From contig CAMYNM010000015.1 in assembly GCA_947259725.1 (NCBI GenBank), positions 1-64,000 on the forward strand: 64,000 nucleotides of DNA, written 5' to 3'. Position 1 is the first letter of the stretch; each line of letters starts with the position of its first letter. Origin of the DNA: CALZIK01 sp945787635 (GTDB lineage: Bacteria; Acidobacteriota; Thermoanaerobaculia; Multivoradales; JAHEKO01). The translations under genes and the position numbers were made by a program. Shown piece after piece: positions 55,586-64,000 of the stretch. The notes under the pieces are model-generated. The model worked only from the letters and a program-made list of their open reading frames with translations. It made no database searches and was not told the origin of the DNA.

Positions 55586-55645
55586 CGCACAACAGGATCC
55601 CGATCGCGCCGCCCAGAACTGCCCCCGACCCGCCGCTGTTGTGCG
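55586..55645 (+). repeat. Long inverted repeat in the RNA-helicase leader
   Basis: CGCACAACAG (55586-55595) and CTGTTGTGCG (55636-55645) are perfectly complementary across a 40-nt loop, so the predicted leader can form a 10-bp stem. Structured leaders are common in cold-responsive RNA helicase mRNAs. Confidence 0.35.
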
Positions 55646-55710
55646 GGAAGGACCACGGCGGCTGATTGTCGTCCGAGCGACGACCCTGACCGCCGAAGAA
55701 AGCACTCTAT

Positions 55711-56967
55711 ATGTCGAACTCCAACTACGAATCCGCCACCGGATTCTCCGATTTCAACCTCGACCCCGCGCTCCACCGTGGGATCGCAGCGGCCGGCTTT
55801 ACCGAGCCCCGACCGATCCAGCTCGAGACAATCCCGGCTGCACTCGTGGGCCGCGACATTCTCGGCCTGGCCCAGACGGGTACCGGAAAGACCGCTGCCT
55901 TCGCTCTGCCGGTGCTCGAGCGGACCCTTGCGGAGACCAAGCTCGGCCCTCGGGTGCTGGTTTTGGCGCCAACGCGCGAGTTGGCCGCCCAGGTCAGTGA
56001 AGAGATCCGCACCCTGGCCCGGTTCACACGAATCAAGGTCGCCACGATCTTCGGCGGCGTCTCGGTCCATCGCCAACGCAAGGCCCTGGCCGCGCGGCCG
56101 GAGATCGTCGTCGCCTGCCCCGGACGACTCCTCGATCTGATTCAGCAGGGCATCCTGAGCCTCGATCGGATCGAGACTCTGATCCTCGACGAGGCCGACC
56201 ACATGTTCGACATGGGCTTTCTGCCGGACATCCGCCGCATCCTCGCCAAGCTGCCCGGCGAGCGGCAGAACCTCCTGTTCTCGGCCACGATGCCCGCGGA
56301 GATCCGCGGTCTGGCCGACAAGATTCTCAGGAATCCGCACGTCGTCGACGTCGCGAGTAGCCAGCCTCTCGCGACCATCGAGCACGCGCTCTACCCCGTC
56401 GAGAGCAACGGCAAGCTGGCCCTGCTCCAGCGCATTCTGGCCGAGGACGCCCTTTCCTCGGCGATCGTCTTCACCCGCACCAAGCATCGCGCCCGGCGCA
56501 TCGCGCAGCAACTCGACCGCTCAGGTCACCGAGCCGTGGCTCTCCAGGGCAACATGTCCCAGGGACAGCGCGAACGAGCCATGGACGGGTTTCGCAAGCG
56601 TCGTTTCGACGTGCTCGTGGCCACCGATATCGCCGCCCGCGGAATTGACGTGCAGCAAGTCTCTCATGTCGTCAACTTCGACATGCCCAACACCACCGAC
56701 GCCTACACTCACCGGATCGGGCGCACCGGCCGGTCCGAGCGCCAGGGCAAGGCGTACACGTTCGTCACCGCCGAGGATCGAGGTTTGGTGGTTCAAGTCG
56801 AGCGCCGGCTCGGAGCGCCGATTCCTCGCCGGAAGGTGGATGGACTCGACAGCATCCCGTTCCCGGAGACCCGAGCTGCGAGCCAGTCCCGACCGAAGAC
56901 CGAGCCCTCTTCGCCCGCCCGTCCGAGGCGCCGCCGACCGCGCCACGCGCGTCGACGCAGCGCCTAG
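55711..56967 (+). CDS. DEAD-box ATP-dependent RNA helicase, RhlE-like
   Basis: 418 residues with the complete helicase set: Q-motif region 'FTEPRPIQLETIPAAL', motif I AQTGTGKT, Ia PTRELAAQ, II DEAD (ILDEADHMFDMGF), III SAT, and in the second RecA domain 'AIVFTRTKHRARRIAQQL' (IV), 'DVLVATDIAARGID' (V) and HRIGRTGR (VI). The C-terminal tail is short, basic and rich in Ser/Arg/Pro, as in RhlE. Such enzymes remodel ribosomal and mRNA structures. The long leader with an inverted repeat suggests structural or cold regulation. Confidence 0.9.
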   Translation: MSNSNYESATGFSDFNLDPALHRGIAAAGFTEPRPIQLETIPAALVGRDILGLAQTGTGKTAAFALPVLERTLAETKLGPRVLVLAPTRELAAQVSEEIRTLARFTRIKVATIFGGVSVHRQRKALAARPEIVVACPGRLLDLIQQGILSLDRIETLILDEADHMFDMGFLPDIRRILAKLPGERQNLLFSATMPAEIRGLADKILRNPHVVDVASSQPLATIEHALYPVESNGKLALLQRILAEDALSSAIVFTRTKHRARRIAQQLDRSGHRAVALQGNMSQGQRERAMDGFRKRRFDVLVATDIAARGIDVQQVSHVVNFDMPNTTDAYTHRIGRTGRSERQGKAYTFVTAEDRGLVVQVERRLGAPIPRRKVDGLDSIPFPETRAASQSRPKTEPSSPARPRRRRPRHARRRSA

Positions 56968-57066
56968 GGCGGACACGACCGGAACGCGTGGAGCCGAGCT
57001 GGTCGCCGCCGACCGACTCGGGCTCTTCGCGCAGCCGGTAAACTGGCGCCTCGAGGCGCGGTTCCT

Positions 57067-57516
57067 TTGATTCGAGCATCGCAGCAACGGCAAGTCGGCA
57101 AGCTCTTCTCACGCCTGCGCGCTCTCCACCTGCCTGCCGGCGACTACGTCGTGTTCGGCAGCGGACCGCTGGTCGTTCGCGGCATCATCGAGGCGAGCGG
57201 CGACCTCGATGTCGTCTGCCGAAAAGCTGCTTGGGACGCTGTCTGCGCCCTGGCTCCACCCAAGAAAGTCGCGCCGTGGGGCGTCGAGCTCGTGAGCCTC
57301 GACCAAGATCGGCTCACCTTCGGGCGATCGTGGGCGATCGGCGAAGTGGACCCAGACCTTCTCATCGATACCGCCGAGATCATCGACGGCCTACCCTTTG
57401 CGCAACTCGAGCACGTGCTCGGCTACAAGAAGCTCTCCCGCCGCCCGAAGGATCTCGCCCACCTCGAGGCGTACCGGGCGTGGCTTTCGGGCGGGCCCGA
57501 CCTTTCCGTGCCTTGA
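57067..57516 (+). CDS. Nucleotidyltransferase-fold protein
   Basis: 149 residues starting at TTG. 'VVFGSGPLVVRGIIEASGDLDVVCRKAAWDAV' looks like the GS(x)..DxD region of minimal nucleotidyltransferases (GSG...GDLD), and 'DPDLLIDTAEIIDGLPFAQLEHVLGYKKLSRRPKDLAHLEAYRAWL' is typical of the small antitoxin/RelA-like or MNT-type helical tail. It has no obvious toxin or antitoxin partner. It lies between the helicase and methyltransferase genes, with a -10-like TAAACT at 57035-57040. Confidence 0.65.
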   Translation: MIRASQQRQVGKLFSRLRALHLPAGDYVVFGSGPLVVRGIIEASGDLDVVCRKAAWDAVCALAPPKKVAPWGVELVSLDQDRLTFGRSWAIGEVDPDLLIDTAEIIDGLPFAQLEHVLGYKKLSRRPKDLAHLEAYRAWLSGGPDLSVP

Positions 57517-57541
57517 GATCTGACGGCGGTGGCTTCGACGG

Positions 57542-57547
57542 TATCCT
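57542..57547 (+). promoter_or_regulatory. Putative -10 element TATCCT, leaderless spacing
   Basis: TATCCT ends 6 nt before ATG 57554, and there is no ribosome site. Confidence 0.45.
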
Positions 57548-57553
57548 CTCACC

Positions 57554-58348
57554 ATGCCCGACCCGGACAGCCCCTACAGCCGGCTCAACTACCGCCGTCT
57601 GATCGCCTGGCCGGCACGGATCGAGCGCGAGTGGCCGTTTCTCGCAACCACGCTGGCTTCGGCGCCGGCGGCGAACGTGCTCGACGTCGGTTGCGGCACT
57701 GGCGAGCACGCCCGGCATCTCGCCTCGCGGGGTTTCCGAGCCGTCGGAATCGACCGGTCCGAAGCGCAGATCGACGAAGCCGAGAGCTACCAACGCGAGT
57801 TCGGCGAGCTGGGTCCGGAGTTTCTTCTCGGAGACGTCGCCGAGCTTCCCCGGCTCACCGACGAGCGCTTCGGCGCGGCCCTCTGCCTCGGAAACGTGCT
57901 GCCCCATCTCGAAGACCATGACCTGGCGCGGTCGCTCGAGGTCCTCGCCACCCGTTTACTCCCCGGCGGTCGGTTCGTCGTCCAGCTGATCAACTACGAG
58001 CGCGTCTTTACTCGCAAGATCCGCTCTCTACCGATCAACTTTCGCGACGACCCGGACACGGCGGGCGCCGAGATCGCCTTCGTCCGGCTGATGACGAGAG
58101 ACGGCGAGCGGCACGTACGGTTCTATCCCTTGACACTCGCTGTGCGGCCCGATCAGGAGCCGCCCATCGAGCTCGAGGCGGCCAAGGAGGTGCGCCTGCG
58201 CGCCTGGCGACGAACCGAGCTCAGCGCGGTGCTGGAACGAGCGGGGTTCGAGATCGACTCGGTCCATGGCGACATGGTTGGCGGCCCCTACGCCGCCGAA
58301 GACTCCCCGGACCTCGTGGTCGTCGCGCGGCGATCTCGCGCCGACTGA
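57554..58348 (+). CDS. Class I SAM-dependent methyltransferase
   Basis: 264 residues. Motif I NVLDVGCGTGEHARHLASRG binds AdoMet, followed by the acidic motif II residue in 'AVGIDRSEAQIDEAESYQ', then 'LLGDVAELPRLTDERFGAALCLGNVLPHLEDHDLARSLEVL' (motif III region) and 'LPGGRFVVQLINYERVF'. The C-terminal beta-rich part ('REVRFYPLTLAVRPDQEP'-like) is a substrate domain of small-molecule methyltransferases. The substrate is unknown. The YfhO-like gene follows 40 bp later. Confidence 0.85.
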   Translation: MPDPDSPYSRLNYRRLIAWPARIEREWPFLATTLASAPAANVLDVGCGTGEHARHLASRGFRAVGIDRSEAQIDEAESYQREFGELGPEFLLGDVAELPRLTDERFGAALCLGNVLPHLEDHDLARSLEVLATRLLPGGRFVVQLINYERVFTRKIRSLPINFRDDPDTAGAEIAFVRLMTRDGERHVRFYPLTLAVRPDQEPPIELEAAKEVRLRAWRRTELSAVLERAGFEIDSVHGDMVGGPYAAEDSPDLVVVARRSRAD

Positions 58349-58373
58349 GCGCGGGCTTCTCTCCCGTTTCGAG

Positions 58374-58379
58374 TATCCT
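58374..58379 (+). promoter_or_regulatory. Putative -10 element TATCCT
   Basis: TATCCT lies 9 nt before TTG 58389 and 3 nt before the in-frame TTG 58383. The spacing supports 58389 as the start with a very short leader. Confidence 0.35.
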
Positions 58380-58388
58380 GCTTTGGCT

Positions 58389-60635
58389 TTGCTCGATCCG
58401 AGGACCGAGGGTGGCGCGATCCGGATAACCGGCGCGGCCGCCGTTTTTGTCTGGCTCGCCCTGTCGTGGCCGCTCGTGACCGGCCGGAGCGCGCTTTTTC
58501 TACGCGACAACTTCAATCTCTTCCTGCCGCTCAAGGCCTACGGAGCCGAGCAGCTCGCGGCCGGACGAGTACCGGCGGTCAACACCACGTGGGGCCTGGG
58601 ACAGCCGTTTCGCGGCAATCCCAACGCCTCGGCGTTCTACCCCGGGAATCTGCTCTACCTCCTGCTTCCGTTCTGGTCCGCCTGGGGCGCTCACTTTGCC
58701 CTCCACTGGCTCCTCGCCGCTCTGACCATGGCCGCGCTCGCCCGAGAGCTCGGTTCGAGTCGAGCCGCCGCCTGCCTCGCAGCGCTCGGCTACGCCGGTT
58801 CGGGCTGGATGCTCTCGAACCTGACCTTCTACACCACGACCGTGGTCGTTGCCTGGTGGCCGCTCGTGGTCTGGGGCGCCCTCCGCGGAGGCCGGCGCGG
58901 ACTCGGCGTCGGCGCGATCGCTTGCGGCCTGGCGCTTCTCGGCGGCGAGGTGGTTCTCGCTGCGCTCGGAATGCTTCCGGTCCTGGTCGTGGCGATCTGG
59001 CGCGCGGGGATGCGTCACGGCGTCGGCCGCACGTTCGCCGTCGGAGGCGCCGGCGCTCTCGTCGCCTTGCCGCAGCTGGTCGCCTTCGCCCGCGTCCTCC
59101 CGTACAGCTTCCGGGCGAGTCACGGCGTCCCCGCCGGTCAGGTCGGAGCCTACGCCCTCAGCCCGGAGCGGTTCTTCGAGCTTCTGGTGCCGTTCCCCTT
59201 CGGAGACCCGCTCATCGGCTCGACCGGCCTCGCCGGCGTCACCCTGACCCGCATGCCGTACATCCTGTCGATCTTCTTCGGTCTGGTGGCGCTGGCGATG
59301 GCGCTGAACGCGCGCCCCGTACAGGCGAAGCCCGCCAGCTGTGCCGCTGCGTTCCGCCCCTGCGCGGGGCTGGCCCTCTCGGGCCTGCTTCTTGCCTGGG
59401 TCGGAGGGCCGCTGGCGCCGCTTCTCAAGAGCGCGACGTTCGGTCTTTTCCGCTACCCCGAAAAGGCGATCTTCTGGCTGGCGCTCTCGCTTCCGCTTCT
59501 CGCCGCCATGGGCTATGACCGTGCAAGGCAAGGCGACGTCGATCGAAAGACGTGGTGGCTTCTCGCGGGCGTCCTCTCGGCGACCTTGGTGGCGGCCTTC
59601 GTGGTCCGAGCGCCGGCGACCGCCGCCCGCACACAGCTTGCCCAGCAGATCGCCGTCGCTCTGCTCGTCCTGGCTCTCATGGCCTGGGCGCTGGCGCGCA
59701 GGAAGACCGCCTGGCTTCTCGCGCTGCAACTGGCCTCCCTCGTCCAGCTTCACCCTCTCTGGCTCACCGAAGACACCTCCTTCTACCGAGAGCCGCGAGG
59801 TCTGGCCGAACGACTGGAAGGCTCACGCAGCGTGATTCCGGTGGGCCTTCTCTACCCGCCCTGGCAGGATGCCGCTCACACACCGGCAGGGAGTGAGCCC
59901 TTCGCGCTCGCCCGAGCCAACGCCGTGGCCCTGGGTCAAGGGCCGGGAGTACTCCACGGGCTCACGTATCCGGCGGCGCCGGACGTCGAAGGACTGCACC
60001 ACGTCTTCTTTCATTTCGCGCTGTTCTGGACGTCTCAGGGAACTTGGCCGGAGCGGCTCGCCTGGAGTCGGCAGCTGGGCGTCGAGGCCATAGCGATCGA
60101 CCGCTCGCTTCCCGACCAGCTGGGCCTCGAGCCCCGAGCCGCGATCGACGTCGGCGGAGTCGTGACACGGCTCTACCGCCTGGAGCAGTCTCCGGCCCTG
60201 GCCTGGTGGCCCCGACGAGTCGAGATCGCCTCCAGCCCTCGCCAGGCGTTCGAGCTAGTCGCCGATCGCAGCCAACCCGCCGACGGGGTCGCCGTGCCGT
60301 TCGCGCTCGACCACGCCGCCGGCGGCCGCGTCACCGCGATCGAGCATGCGCCCGATCACGTGACTCTCGAGGTATCGAGCGGTGGCGGCATCGCGGTCGT
60401 CCGGCGCGCGTTTCAGCCCTTCTGGCGGGCGCACCTGGGCGACCAGTCGCTGCCGGTCTTTCCGGTCGATCTCACCTTCCTGGGCGTCCAGGTGCCCGCG
60501 GGCGACCATCGCGTGGAGCTCACGATCGACGCGAGACCCGAACGCTGGAGCGCCGTCGCGGCTCTACTCGTTTCGGTCCTTCTGATCCTGCTCTCGGTCA
60601 GCGATCGAAAGCGACCGCCAGCGCGACCCGACTAA
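58389..60635 (+). CDS. YfhO-like multi-pass membrane protein
   Basis: 748 residues with about a dozen membrane helices and a soluble C-terminal domain. 'LFLRDNFNLFLPLKAYGAEQLAAGRVPAVNTTWGLGQPFRGNPNASAFYPGNLLYLLLP' is the typical YfhO family (PF09586) opening, with the conserved D..N..L..G and P..N segments. The C-terminal part ('VAVPFALDHAAGGRVTAIEHAPDHVTLEVSSGGGIAVVRRAFQPFWRA') resembles the soluble domain of GT-C transferases. Members move lipid-linked sugars or glycosylate teichoic-acid-type polymers. The start is uncertain between two TTG codons; no ATG or GTG lies near the start of conservation. Confidence 0.75.
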   Translation: MLDPRTEGGAIRITGAAAVFVWLALSWPLVTGRSALFLRDNFNLFLPLKAYGAEQLAAGRVPAVNTTWGLGQPFRGNPNASAFYPGNLLYLLLPFWSAWGAHFALHWLLAALTMAALARELGSSRAAACLAALGYAGSGWMLSNLTFYTTTVVVAWWPLVVWGALRGGRRGLGVGAIACGLALLGGEVVLAALGMLPVLVVAIWRAGMRHGVGRTFAVGGAGALVALPQLVAFARVLPYSFRASHGVPAGQVGAYALSPERFFELLVPFPFGDPLIGSTGLAGVTLTRMPYILSIFFGLVALAMALNARPVQAKPASCAAAFRPCAGLALSGLLLAWVGGPLAPLLKSATFGLFRYPEKAIFWLALSLPLLAAMGYDRARQGDVDRKTWWLLAGVLSATLVAAFVVRAPATAARTQLAQQIAVALLVLALMAWALARRKTAWLLALQLASLVQLHPLWLTEDTSFYREPRGLAERLEGSRSVIPVGLLYPPWQDAAHTPAGSEPFALARANAVALGQGPGVLHGLTYPAAPDVEGLHHVFFHFALFWTSQGTWPERLAWSRQLGVEAIAIDRSLPDQLGLEPRAAIDVGGVVTRLYRLEQSPALAWWPRRVEIASSPRQAFELVADRSQPADGVAVPFALDHAAGGRVTAIEHAPDHVTLEVSSGGGIAVVRRAFQPFWRAHLGDQSLPVFPVDLTFLGVQVPAGDHRVELTIDARPERWSAVAALLVSVLLILLSVSDRKRPPARPD

Positions 60636-60649
60636 GCAAGCCAGTCCAC

Positions 60650-60655
60650 TAAGAT
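60650..60655 (+). promoter_or_regulatory. Putative -10 element TAAGAT, leaderless spacing
   Basis: TAAGAT ends exactly 6 nt before ATG 60662. No Shine-Dalgarno sequence is present. Confidence 0.45.
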
Positions 60656-60661
60656 GCGCGG

Positions 60662-63529
60662 ATGCGACGCCGTTTCCGCCCGCCCTGGGCGTTTCTCTGT
60701 CTCGTCCTGCTGGCCAGTTTCACTGGATGCCGCGCTACCGTCCCGAATGACTCTCCGGCCCTGGCGCCGTCGATCGAGCCCGCGCCATTCGCGCTCGAAT
60801 CGCCGATCCCGATCGATCCCGAAGTCACGATCGGCGCGCTCGATAACGGCCTGACCTACTACATCCGCGCCAACCCGAAGCCCGAGAACCGGGCCTCGCT
60901 TCGCCTTATCGTCAACGCCGGCTCGACAGTCGAGGACGAAGACCAACGCGGGCTGGCGCACTTCGTCGAGCACATGGCGTTCAACGGAACGCGGAACTTC
61001 GCCAAGCAGCAATTGGTGGACTATCTCGAGCGAATCGGCATGCGGTTCGGCGCCGACGTCAACGCGTTCACGAGCTTCGACGAGACCGTCTACATGCTCG
61101 AGGTTCCAACCGACGACGCCGAGATTCTCGAGACCGGCTTCCAGATCCTCGAGGACTGGGCCCATCAGATCAGTTTCGAGGGCGAGGAGATCGACAAGGA
61201 GCGCGGCGTGGTGGTGGAAGAGTGGCGTTTGGGCCGCGGTGCCTCTGGCCGGATCCGAGATCGCCAGATCCCGGTGACTTTCCACGGCTCGCGGTACGCC
61301 GAGCGCCTGCCGATCGGTAAGAAGGAAGTCCTCGAGGACGCCCCGTACGAGGCACTCAAGAGCTTCTACCGCGATTGGTACCGGCCGGACCTGATGGCGA
61401 TCGTCGCGGTTGGAGACTTCGACGAAGCCGACATCCTGGCGACCATCGAGAGACACTTCGGTCATCTGAAGGCAGCCGAACAGCCCCGTCCAAAGATCGA
61501 TTTCGACATCCCCGATCACGTCGAGACGCTGACCTCGATCGTCTCCGACCCGGAAGCCACGGCGATCGACGTGGCGGTGGGCTACAAGCGCCCGCACGAA
61601 GACACCGAAACTGTCGGCGACCTGCGCCAGCAAACCATCGACGGCCTGTATCACGGCATGATGAACGCCCGCCTGGGAGAGCTGACCCAGCTGCCCGATC
61701 CGCCCTACCAGTTCGGATCGGCCGGTTCCGGGAGCCTCGGACGGACGAAAGCGATCTATCAGCTCTTCGCCCGCGTTCGCGACGGCGGCGTGGCTCGCGG
61801 GCTCCGGACCCTACTGACCGAGGCCAAGCGCGTCGAGCAGCACGGGCTCACCGAGGCCGAGCTCGATCGCGCCAAGACCAACCTCCTGCGAAGTGTCGAG
61901 CGCGCCTACGAGGAGCGCGACAAACAGGAGTCCGGGCGCTACGCAGCGAGCTATCTCCGACACTTCCTCGACCAAAGTCCGCTGCCGAGCATCGAATACG
62001 TCCGCGACGCCTACAACGCCCTGCTGCCGGGCATCGCGCTCGCCGAGCTCAACGCTCGGGCCGACCAATGGATCACCGAGAACAATCGGGTCATCCTGGT
62101 GAGTGGACCTGATACCAGCGAAGCCGGCCTCCCCGACGAAGAAGGCCTGCTCGAGATTTTCACGGAAGTCGGAGAGCTTGCGGTCACTCCGTGGATCGAC
62201 AAGACCCGGGATGAGCCACTGGTCGGGCGGCGCCCGGTTCCGGGGAGCATCGTCTCGGTGGAGGACTTCCCCGAGGTCGGAGCGACCCTCTGGAAACTCT
62301 CCAACGGCATCGAGCTTCTGCTCAAGTCTACCGACTTCAAGAACGACGAGATCCTGCTACGGGGCTACAGCCCGGGTGGACACTCACTGGTGCCCGACAA
62401 GGACTACGTGACGGCCACTCAGGCCGCAGCCATCGTGTCCGAGATGGGACTGGGCAACTTCGATCAGATCGAGCTCGGAAAGGCTCTCGCCGGCAAGGCC
62501 GCCGGCGTGCGCGCGGTCATCGGAGAGATCAGCGAGGGAGTCAGCGGCGGCGCCTCGCCCAAGGACCTCGAGACCCTGTTTCAGCTGCTCTATTTGAAGT
62601 TCACCGCGCCTCGTCGCGATGAAGACGCCTACGCGTCGTACCTGACCACGGCGCGAGGCCGTCTCGAGAATCAGACCGCCTCTCCCGCCTTCTGGTTCAA
62701 CGAGAAATGGAACCAGGTCACCTTCGGGGACCACCCCCGGCGGCGGCTCTTCACGCTGGACACCGTCGATCAGCTCGACCTCGACCGAGCGCTCGAGATC
62801 TACCGGGACCGTTTCGCGGACGCGTCCGATTTTCTCTTCACCATGGTCGGGAGCTTCGATCTCGACTCGCTGCGACCCCTGGTCGAGACCTGGTTGGCGT
62901 CGCTTCCCGCGACGGACCGCGGCGAAACCTGGCGCGACGTCGACGCCTATGCCGTGCCCCGGGTCACCGAGTTCGAGGTTCGCAAGGGCATCGAGCCGAG
63001 GAGCACCGCTCGCCTGGTTTTCTTCGGATTTACCGAATGGAGCCCGCTCGACGCCCACCTGGCTTCGTCTCTCGCCCAGGCTCTGGGCATCCGGCTGCGT
63101 GAGGTCATGCGCGAAGACATGGGAGGCGTCTACGGCGTGAACGTCTACTCGAACCTGCGCCGCTATCCCAGAGGGCGGTACAACTCCGGGATCAGCTTCA
63201 GCTGCGATCCCGAGCGAACGGCCGAGCTTCTGGCCGCCGCCTTCGCCGAGATCGAGCGATTCAAGGGGGACGGACCGACCCAGGAAGTCGTCGACAAGGT
63301 CCGGGAGATCCAGCGGCGCAACCGAGAGACGAGCCTGGAGCAGAACGGCTTCTGGTTAGCCGCGCTGCACCTGCAGCAAGTCGACGGGCTCCCTCTTGCC
63401 GAGATCCTCGAATACGATCGGAAAATCGAAGCCGTCTCCATCGAGTCGCTCCGTGACGCCGCGCGGCGCTACTTCGACAGCGAACGCTACACCCAAGGCG
63501 TTCTGGTCTCGGAAGAGACGGCGGAGTAA
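60662..63529 (+). CDS. M16 family zinc metalloprotease, two-domain lipoprotein
   Basis: A 955-residue lipoprotein with its lipobox at LLASFTGC. The inverted zinc motif HFVEHMAFNGT (HxxEH) lies early, with the distal glutamate in EEIDKERGVVVEEW. The second, inactive M16-like half starts near 'DFPEVGATLWKLSNGIELLLKSTDF'. The whole matches the PqqL/insulinase-like family that acts as a periplasmic clamshell protease on small peptides. The stop TAA overlaps the start of the next small gene (TAATG). Confidence 0.9.
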   Translation: MRRRFRPPWAFLCLVLLASFTGCRATVPNDSPALAPSIEPAPFALESPIPIDPEVTIGALDNGLTYYIRANPKPENRASLRLIVNAGSTVEDEDQRGLAHFVEHMAFNGTRNFAKQQLVDYLERIGMRFGADVNAFTSFDETVYMLEVPTDDAEILETGFQILEDWAHQISFEGEEIDKERGVVVEEWRLGRGASGRIRDRQIPVTFHGSRYAERLPIGKKEVLEDAPYEALKSFYRDWYRPDLMAIVAVGDFDEADILATIERHFGHLKAAEQPRPKIDFDIPDHVETLTSIVSDPEATAIDVAVGYKRPHEDTETVGDLRQQTIDGLYHGMMNARLGELTQLPDPPYQFGSAGSGSLGRTKAIYQLFARVRDGGVARGLRTLLTEAKRVEQHGLTEAELDRAKTNLLRSVERAYEERDKQESGRYAASYLRHFLDQSPLPSIEYVRDAYNALLPGIALAELNARADQWITENNRVILVSGPDTSEAGLPDEEGLLEIFTEVGELAVTPWIDKTRDEPLVGRRPVPGSIVSVEDFPEVGATLWKLSNGIELLLKSTDFKNDEILLRGYSPGGHSLVPDKDYVTATQAAAIVSEMGLGNFDQIELGKALAGKAAGVRAVIGEISEGVSGGASPKDLETLFQLLYLKFTAPRRDEDAYASYLTTARGRLENQTASPAFWFNEKWNQVTFGDHPRRRLFTLDTVDQLDLDRALEIYRDRFADASDFLFTMVGSFDLDSLRPLVETWLASLPATDRGETWRDVDAYAVPRVTEFEVRKGIEPRSTARLVFFGFTEWSPLDAHLASSLAQALGIRLREVMREDMGGVYGVNVYSNLRRYPRGRYNSGISFSCDPERTAELLAAAFAEIERFKGDGPTQEVVDKVREIQRRNRETSLEQNGFWLAALHLQQVDGLPLAEILEYDRKIEAVSIESLRDAARRYFDSERYTQGVLVSEETAE

Positions 63530-63726
63530 TGAAGGTAGACCCCGACGGCAACGGCGTCGAGCTCTACCGGGTTCGGCCGCCGGAGGAATGGCCGCGCGAC
63601 GCGGCAGGCAACCTCGCGATGGTCACCGAGCCGCTCGACCTGGAAGAACTCCTCGCCCAGGCCGAGCCTTCGTCTCCGCCATCGGACTGGTCGAGCGCCG
63701 GCGCTCCGAGAGCCCGAACGCGATAG
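63529..63726 (+). CDS. Small protein of unknown function coupled to the M16 gene
   Basis: 65 residues: MKVDPDGNGVELYRVRPPEEWPRDAAGNLAMV, then 'EPLDLEELLAQAEP' and a Ser/Pro/Arg tail. The ATG shares a base with the M16 stop, giving a TAATG overlap, which indicates translational coupling. There is no signal peptide or known motif. It may be a cytoplasmic companion of unknown role or a spurious frame; coupling favours a real gene. Confidence 0.45.
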   Translation: MKVDPDGNGVELYRVRPPEEWPRDAAGNLAMVTEPLDLEELLAQAEPSSPPSDWSSAGAPRARTR

Positions 63727-63739
63727 CCAGCGCGCTGAC

Positions 63740-64000
63740 CTACACGGCCGGGGCGGCAACCAGATCCAGCTTGACGAGGACATCGTCTCGAATCAGGTCC
63801 TCGGCCTTGCCGGGGTAGACGATGTCGAAGTCGAAGCGCTTGATCGCGAACTCCGCCGACGCGAGGATCTCGCCGTCGCCGACCTCGATCTGCGCGGGGA
63901 AGCTGATCTGTTTGGTCACGCCGTGGAGCTCGAGGTTCCCGGTCACCGTGTAGCCGCCTTCTTCGCCGCTCTCGATCGACGACGACGTGAAAGCCGCCAT
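63740..64000 (-). CDS. YceI-family lipid-binding protein, C-terminal part (5' end outside window)
   Basis: 86 residues of the C-terminal half: 'TVTGNLELHGVTKQISFPAQIE' is the diagnostic YceI segment, followed by 'LASAEFAIKRFDFDIVYPGKAEDLIRDDVLVKLDLVA'. YceI proteins are periplasmic lipocalin-like carriers of polyisoprenoids. The start lies beyond base 64000. It converges with the small M16-linked gene. Confidence 0.8.
   Translation of the reverse strand: MAAFTSSSIESGEEGGYTVTGNLELHGVTKQISFPAQIEVGDGEILASAEFAIKRFDFDIVYPGKAEDLIRDDVLVKLDLVAAPAV

Noticed and set aside
1..64000. tRNA, rRNA, CRISPR arrays, insertion sequences or prophage
   Set aside because: No tRNA-like acceptor or T-arm patterns, no rRNA, no repeat-spacer structure and no transposase or integrase motifs were recognised on either strand.

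Overview
The window is GC-rich, roughly two thirds G+C, gene-dense bacterial DNA. Two proteins with the von Willebrand A-type architecture typical of Acidobacteriota (25097-26752 and 36868-37980), a TonB-dependent receptor with an N-terminal carboxypeptidase-regulatory-like domain, many secreted lipoproteins, and MBOAT, DinB and DUF885 genes point to an Acidobacteriota chromosome. There are no rRNA, tRNA, phage, IS or CRISPR features. The phylum is an inference from gene content, not from a marker gene.

Layout. 1-4.0 kb: tail of a membrane protein, a GT2 glycosyltransferase, a beta-propeller protein, a cyclase-family lipoprotein and a small c-type cytochrome. 4.0-9.4 kb: an export/O-acylation unit (PKD/LamG lipoprotein, AlgI-like MBOAT, AlgJ/X-like protein), then an orphan ParA. 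10.4-13.7 kb: a haem-motif/toroid/STN-like fusion, an ICMT-like methyltransferase, a GNAT and a DinB protein. 13.8-22.4 kb, all minus strand: a long array with three PLP enzymes, including a kinase-aminotransferase fusion resembling the hydroxylysine kinase/phospho-lyase pair, plus a gamma-glutamylcyclotransferase, GNAT, NUDIX, HAD phosphatase, peroxiredoxin and cupin. 22.8-31.2 kb: alpha/beta hydrolase, cytidylate-kinase-like protein, VWA protein, and a large TonB-dependent receptor behind a sigma-54-like promoter. 31.4-42.4 kb: START-like/lipase fusion, class II glutamine amidotransferase, nuclease-fold lipoprotein, a second VWA protein, DUF885 lipoprotein, FHA protein, and an SdpR-like ArsR/membrane-protein pair. 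42.5-48.8 kb: amidohydrolase, alanyl-tRNA-editing and secreted-protein operon, and a diguanylate cyclase. 48.9-54.4 kb: thioesterase, a probable selenoprotein, DyP peroxidase, S41-like protease. 54.5-64 kb: RNA helicase, methyltransferase, YfhO-like membrane protein, M16 protease and a YceI fragment.

The strongest finding is at 49574-50161. A carboxymuconolactone-decarboxylase/AhpD-like gene is interrupted by one in-frame TGA exactly where the second cysteine of the CxxC redox motif belongs (CHY-TGA). The frame stays open on both sides and a hairpin follows the TGA, so it reads as a selenocysteine protein.

A second, window-wide pattern is a -10-like hexamer (TAGACT, TAGAAT, TAGGAT, TAAGAT and similar) placed 6-8 nt before start codons that lack a Shine-Dalgarno sequence. 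This suggests that a large share of the genes are transcribed as leaderless mRNAs. Two of these promoters also have a perfect TTGACA at 17-bp spacing and a palindrome overlapping the -10.
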